Positions 63,016 to 64,000 of a stretch of DNA of 64,000 bases are shown here, piece after piece. The notes below the pieces were generated by a model that ran no database searches, was not told the DNA's origin, and saw only the letters and a list, made by a program, of their open reading frames with translations. The stretch is from Pirellulaceae bacterium (GTDB lineage: Bacteria > Planctomycetota > Planctomycetia > Pirellulales > Pirellulaceae). The translations under genes and the position numbers were made by a program. Where the stretch lies: contig JAHBXS010000002.1 in NCBI GenBank assembly GCA_019636375.1, positions 771,621 through 835,620 on the forward strand. Direction: 5' to 3'. The stretch's first letter is position 1, and each line of letters starts with the position of its first letter.

Positions 63016-63636
63016 ATGCAAGAACCCGGCACGATAACGGCCGCTTTGATGGCCCTCAAAGAGCACGATGATCAAGCGATTGAACTATTGTGGCAACGCT
63101 TTTTTGAACGCTTGTGCGGATATGCCGAGAGTCGAATTTATCGTCGGCATCGGCGAATGATCGATCCCGATCAAATCGCGACGGATGCGTTCATGGCTTT
63201 GGTCGATGGGGTCCAGAACCATCGTTTCGAAAAGGTTCGCAATCGTGACGAGCTATGGCAGATGCTCACCCTGATTGCGGCTCGGAAAACCATCGTCGCG
63301 CACCGCCGCTTGGCTCGCCAAAAACGTGGCGGAGGTAATCTACGTGGGGACTCCGTGTTTCAAGGCTCTCGCCACATGAGTTTGCAAGATTTCGCAAGCG
63401 ATGAAATCACCCCGGCTGTGATGGCCGAGCTTGAAGAACTCAGCGGTATTTTGCTCGATGAACTAAACGATGATTCCCTCCGACAGGTTGCCATTCTGCG
63501 AATGGCGGGACATTCAAACGGCGAAATCGCTCAAAAATTATCGGTCAGTGAACGAACTGTCGAACGCAAATTAAGAATGATTCGCAAGGTCTGGAACAAA
63601 CTCTCCGATAGTGAAAACCTCGCGGATGAAAGTTGA
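63016..63636 (+). CDS. ECF-like RNA polymerase sigma factor
   Basis: This 206-residue protein has an ECF layout: sigma-2 region (LLWQRFFERLCGYAESRI, DPDQIATDAFMALVDG) and sigma-4 helix-turn-helix (QVAILRMAGHSNGEIAQKLS followed by VSERTVERKLRMIRKVW). A linker at about 95-140 is unusually long. AGGAAG lies just upstream of the ATG. It sits 166 bp after the kinase gene; phosphorylation may replace an anti-sigma factor (inference). Confidence 0.92.
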   Translation: MQEPGTITAALMALKEHDDQAIELLWQRFFERLCGYAESRIYRRHRRMIDPDQIATDAFMALVDGVQNHRFEKVRNRDELWQMLTLIAARKTIVAHRRLARQKRGGGNLRGDSVFQGSRHMSLQDFASDEITPAVMAELEELSGILLDELNDDSLRQVAILRMAGHSNGEIAQKLSVSERTVERKLRMIRKVWNKLSDSENLADES

Positions 63637-63727
63637 TTGCGTTGCTTTCGGCTGACCGAATTCGCGAGCAGAACCTCTCTGCAAAGGTTTGAACTATTTT
63701 TCAGTTACTGCTCGACTCGGATATTTC

Positions 63728-64000
63728 CTAAACCAATCGGGGATTTGGTTCTTGTTGGAAACGGGGTGGTAGGGAATCGAGTTCGAGCGGGGGTGGGGGG
63801 AGGAACGTTGACTGCTCGAGGACTTCGATCGCCAGGGCGCGGTAGTCTTCCGCTCCGTGTGAGTTGGGGGCGTATTGGAAAATTGATTTCCCATAACTCG
63901 GCGCTTCGGCCAAGCGGACGTTGCGGCGAATGCGGGTTTCGAAATTGACCACCTCCGACCAAGTCCCGTCCTTGGCCCGCTCGTTCTCAAAAAATCCCTC
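63728..64000 (-). CDS. ParA/Soj-like ATPase, C-terminal 90 residues (runs off window)
   Basis: The open frame from the window edge reads [14 protein letters not shown] and then [19 protein letters not shown] and [13 protein letters not shown], the C-terminal pattern of ParA/Soj ATPases involved in chromosome partition. The Pro-rich tail ([14 protein letters not shown]) is a local extension. The Walker motifs lie outside the window. ParB should be nearby. Confidence 0.88.
   Translation of the reverse strand, partial: EGFFENERAKDGTWSEVVNFETRIRRNVRLAEAPSYGKSIFQYAPNSHGAEDYRALAIEVLEQSTFLPPPPLELDSLPPRFQQEPNPRLV

Noticed and set aside
1..64000. tRNA, rRNA or tmRNA genes
   Set aside because: Both strands were read for GGTTCGAATCC-like arms and acceptor stems; the few hits lie inside coding sequence and do not fold as cloverleafs.

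Overview
The window looks like a chromosome segment of a Planctomycete, probably of the Pirellula/Rhodopirellula type. This is an inference from gene content: a giant Ser/Thr kinase with C-terminal TPRs beside an ECF-like sigma factor, a PEP-CTERM protein, a DUF1570-LRR protein, a secreted tricorn-like protease, an ExbB/ExbD/von Willebrand A cluster, and many palindromic intergenic repeats. Both edges cut through genes: a DUF1156 DNA methylase on the left and a ParA-like ATPase on the right, both on the minus strand.

Layout. 0-7 kb is a minus-strand defence-type operon of three genes: an XRE-SNF2 helicase-DUF3883 protein, an AAA ATPase-TIR protein and a DUF1156 methylase. Both original junctions are 4-bp ATGA overlaps. 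An intact ISAs1-type element (1219 bp, 10-bp target duplication) sits in the 3' end of the helicase gene. Removing it on paper restores a 1186-residue protein and the first ATGA overlap. The promoter carries a perfect 18-bp palindrome over its -10 region. 7-12 kb holds an ATP-grasp ligase/metallopeptidase pair and a Ski2-like helicase. 12-21 kb holds an acyltransferase and the vWA-ExbB-ExbD-ExbD-TPR operon. 21-28 kb holds a repeat island, ferritin, PEP carboxylase, a PEP-CTERM protein and a methyltransferase. 28.2-28.6 kb has a near-consensus sigma-54 promoter with two upstream inverted-repeat sites and a strong terminator but no convincing gene, so it is a candidate small RNA. 29-45 kb holds secreted and envelope proteins (tricorn, PepF, DUF1570, TlpA-like, PQQ propeller) and a metF-TPR-DMT operon. 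44.8-50.8 kb is a plus-strand lipid-modification cluster (DCC oxidoreductase, FAD oxidoreductase, DUF1365, two cyclopropane-synthase-type methyltransferases, DUF1295). 50.8-59.3 kb is rich in covarying REP-like hairpins around a RAYT-type Y1 transposase with a duplicated domain; lipid genes (desaturase, FabH), SufE, a NUDIX protein and a nucleotidyltransferase lie among them. 59.5-64 kb has the kinase, the sigma factor and the ParA fragment.

The most unusual items are: (1) the helicase/TIR-ATPase/methylase operon and its IS scar, (2) the sigma-54 driven orphan transcript, (3) a family of four ~150-bp elements with GTAACCGTTCACG-type ends, two of them in the same position upstream of start codons, and (4) the RAYT/REP island, with a pseudo-domain-plus-catalytic-domain transposase between 210-bp direct repeats.
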